From the NCBI RefSeq assembly GCF_023073315.1, contig NZ_JADPJH010000034.1, forward strand, positions 268,143 to 332,142: a DNA stretch of 64,000 bases, written 5' to 3'. Of this stretch, positions 62,716 through 64,000 are shown piece after piece (position 1 is the stretch's first letter; each line of letters starts with the position of its first letter). The notes beneath the pieces are model-generated. The model was given only the letters and a program-made list of their open reading frames with translations. It ran no database searches and was not told the origin of the DNA. A program made the translations under genes and the position numbers. This DNA is from Bradyrhizobium sp. 1. GTDB lineage: Bacteria > Pseudomonadota > Alphaproteobacteria > Rhizobiales > Xanthobacteraceae.

Positions 62716-62801
62716 TTGACTGGAATTATTTTCTATATATGTGTCGTTTCAAGCGCGCAAAGAGAAAATTTTTTCTTCTCTTCCGCACCGCAACTATAGA
62801 A
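62716..62801. promoter_or_regulatory. AT-rich divergent cysG / cysD control region
   Basis: The gap between cysG and cysD is much richer in A/T than its surroundings. It holds TTGACT (62716-62721), an inverted repeat TTCTATA (62731-62737) / TATAGAA (62795-62801), and between them AGAGAA...TTCTCT (62761-62781). Candidate sites for a sulfur-responsive regulator that would control both transcripts. No regulator gene adjoins. Confidence 0.5.
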
Positions 62802-62830
62802 TTTTCGCCTCCAAACGCAAAGTGGCAGAG

Positions 62831-63718
62831 ATGCATCTTCTCAGGACCGATTCCGGTGCAGATGGACGGGACTCCCGCCCCCCCGTTTCCGAGCAAATTC
62901 CCCTCGGGCTGACCGCCCCCAGCATGGACCATCTGGACCAGTTGGAGGCGCAGAGCATCTACATCTTCCGCGAGGCCTTTGGCCGTTTGAAGAAGATCGC
63001 CCTGCTGTGGTCGCTCGGCAAGGACTCCAACGTCATGATCTGGCTGGCGCGCAAGGCGTTTTTCGGCCGGCTGCCGTTCCCCGCCCTCCACGTCGATACC
63101 GGCAAGAAGTTTCCGGAAATGTACCGCTTTCGCGATCATTACGGGAAAGAGTGGGATCTCGATCTGCGCGTCGAGCCCTGCCCGCCCATCGATGCCGTCG
63201 ACGCAACGCTGCCGCCCGCCGCCCGTTCCGCCGCGCGCAAGACCGAAGGCCTCAAGATGGCGCTGGGCAAATTCGGCTTTGACGGTCTGATCGCCGGCAT
63301 CCGCCGCGACGAGGAAGCCACCCGCGCGAAGGAGCGCGTGTTCTCGCCGCGCGGCCTCGAAGGCAATTGGGACGTGCGCGACCAGCCGCCTGAGTTCTGG
63401 GACCACTTCAATGCCTCGCCGCCGCAGGGCGCTCACTTACGCATCCACCCGATCCTGCATTGGACCGAGTCCGATATCTGGGCCTACACCAAGCGCGAGA
63501 ACATCCCCATCATCCCGCTCTATCTCTCGCAAAACGGCAAGCGCTATCGCTCGCTGGGCGATCAGGACATCACCAATCCGGTTGCTTCGACCGCGTCGAA
63601 CATCGACGAGATCCTCATCGAGCTCGAGCAGACCAAGGTGCCGGAGCGCGCCGGCCGCGCGCTCGACCACGAGACCGAGGACGCTTTTGAGCGCCTGCGC
63701 GTCGCCGGCTATCTCTGA
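62831..63718 (+). CDS. cysD: sulfate adenylyltransferase subunit 2
   Basis: Small, catalytic subunit of ATP sulfurylase, making APS from sulfate and ATP. The 295-residue reading from the ATG at 62831 carries an unusual 31-residue N-terminal extension before MDHLDQLEAQSIYIFREAF, the normal start of CysD (ATG at 62924). The PP-loop is ALLWSLGKDSNVMIWLARKAF. Also visible are FPALHVDTGKKFPEMY, IAGIRRDEEATRAKERVFSP and the C-terminal RYRSLGDQDITNPVAS. The true start could be either. cysN follows after 21 bases. Confidence 0.94.
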   Translation: MHLLRTDSGADGRDSRPPVSEQIPLGLTAPSMDHLDQLEAQSIYIFREAFGRLKKIALLWSLGKDSNVMIWLARKAFFGRLPFPALHVDTGKKFPEMYRFRDHYGKEWDLDLRVEPCPPIDAVDATLPPAARSAARKTEGLKMALGKFGFDGLIAGIRRDEEATRAKERVFSPRGLEGNWDVRDQPPEFWDHFNASPPQGAHLRIHPILHWTESDIWAYTKRENIPIIPLYLSQNGKRYRSLGDQDITNPVASTASNIDEILIELEQTKVPERAGRALDHETEDAFERLRVAGYL

Positions 63719-63739
63719 TTTCAAGGACGCGAGCGCGAT

Positions 63740-64000
63740 ATGAACATGATCGTCACCCCGGCGTCGCCCGCCACTCCGAACGGCACCACGCGTCCGCAGG
63801 TTCGCATCGTCATCGTCGGCCATGTCGATCACGGCAAGTCGACGCTGGTCGGCCGCCTGCTGCATGAGACCGGCAGCCTGCCCGACGGCAAGCTCGAGAT
63901 GCTCAAGGCCGTCAGCGCGCGGCGCGGCATGCCGTTCGAATGGTCGTTCCTGCTCGACGCGCTCCAGACCGAGCGCGACCAGGGCATCACCATCGACACC
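63740..64000 (+). CDS. cysN: sulfate adenylyltransferase subunit 1, 5' part (cut by window end)
   Basis: GTPase subunit of ATP sulfurylase. The first 87 codons are in the window, with the G1 loop GHVDHGKSTLVGRLL at about residue 30 and the switch-I region DALQTERDQGITIDT. The N-terminal leader (MNMIVTPASPATPNGTTRPQ) is variable. Whether a C-terminal APS kinase domain is fused (CysNC / NodQ type) cannot be seen here. Co-transcribed with cysD. Confidence 0.94.
   Translation, partial: MNMIVTPASPATPNGTTRPQVRIVIVGHVDHGKSTLVGRLLHETGSLPDGKLEMLKAVSARRGMPFEWSFLLDALQTERDQGITIDT

Overview
The window is about 64 kb of high-GC chromosomal DNA from an alphaproteobacterium of the order Hyphomicrobiales (Rhizobiales). 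It is most likely Bradyrhizobium or a close relative. The basis for this is gene content, recalled rather than searched: zapA - 6S RNA - 5-formyl-THF cyclo-ligase, an RcdA/DUF1465 protein, DUF1192, DUF4164, DUF2849, UPF0301, and several families of short palindromic intergenic repeats. No rRNA, tRNA, CRISPR array, integrase, prophage, nod or nif gene was seen. Most of the window is core chromosome; the clearest accessory pieces are at 12.7-15.2 kb (next to a decayed IS5-type fragment), a toxin-antitoxin pair at 49.8-50.3 kb, and a few small hypothetical genes at 23.9-25.4 kb.

Layout. 0-2.7 kb (minus strand): coiled-coil DUF4164 gene, zapA, 6S RNA, cyclo-ligase and a YmdB-like phosphoesterase. 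3.0-12.7 kb (plus): central carbon genes tkt, gap, pgk, class II aldolase and class I aldolase, then a diverged ThiE-like protein, a Sel1-repeat protein and an inositol-monophosphatase family enzyme. 12.7-15.2 kb: IS5 relic, a TPR/EF-hand-like secreted protein and a stand-alone AAA ATPase. 15.4-19.7 kb: RND efflux pump and its adaptor. 19.9-23.8 kb: a CFA-synthase-like methyltransferase divergent from a non-flagellar MotA/MotB-like pair and a GNAT enzyme. 25.5-28.5 kb: ABC exporter, L31 with promoter and terminator, and an RcdA-like protein. 28.7 kb: a probable small RNA of about 100 nt. 28.9-31.6 kb: SDR / HxlR regulator pair, DUF1192 and a quinone oxidoreductase. 31.7-36.7 kb: a likely c-di-GMP phosphodiesterase with a degenerate GGDEF motif, a DUF7662-like gene and a canonical diguanylate cyclase. 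36.8-43.7 kb: galU, a lytic transglycosylase, an animal-type haem peroxidase, a DUF459 SGNH-like protein and a CsbD-like protein. 43.8-46.4 kb: two divergent SDRs and a TfdA/TauD-type dioxygenase. 46.5-51.3 kb: YqgE, a DsbD N-domain protein, a flippase, the TA pair and a TauE permease. 51.5-54.0 kb: bdhA with a patatin-like hydrolase, and a CAP-domain lipoprotein. 54.1-64.0 kb: the assimilatory sulfate region, with cysG-DUF2849-cysI-DUF934-cysH and sbp-cysT-cysW-cysA on the minus strand and cysD-cysN (cut by the window end) divergent.

How parts work together. The 54-64 kb block covers sulfate uptake, activation, APS reduction, sulfite reduction and sirohaem synthesis, with two conserved proteins of unknown role embedded in it. 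The 3-10 kb block is a lower-glycolysis / gluconeogenesis / pentose cluster with two unrelated aldolases side by side; no Rubisco genes are present. The 31-37 kb block pairs a likely c-di-GMP phosphodiesterase with a likely cyclase. The least explained items are the small RNA at 28.7 kb, the MotA/MotB-like pair at 21-23 kb and the inverted repeats upstream of tkt. All family assignments rest on reading motifs and synteny by eye; no search was run.
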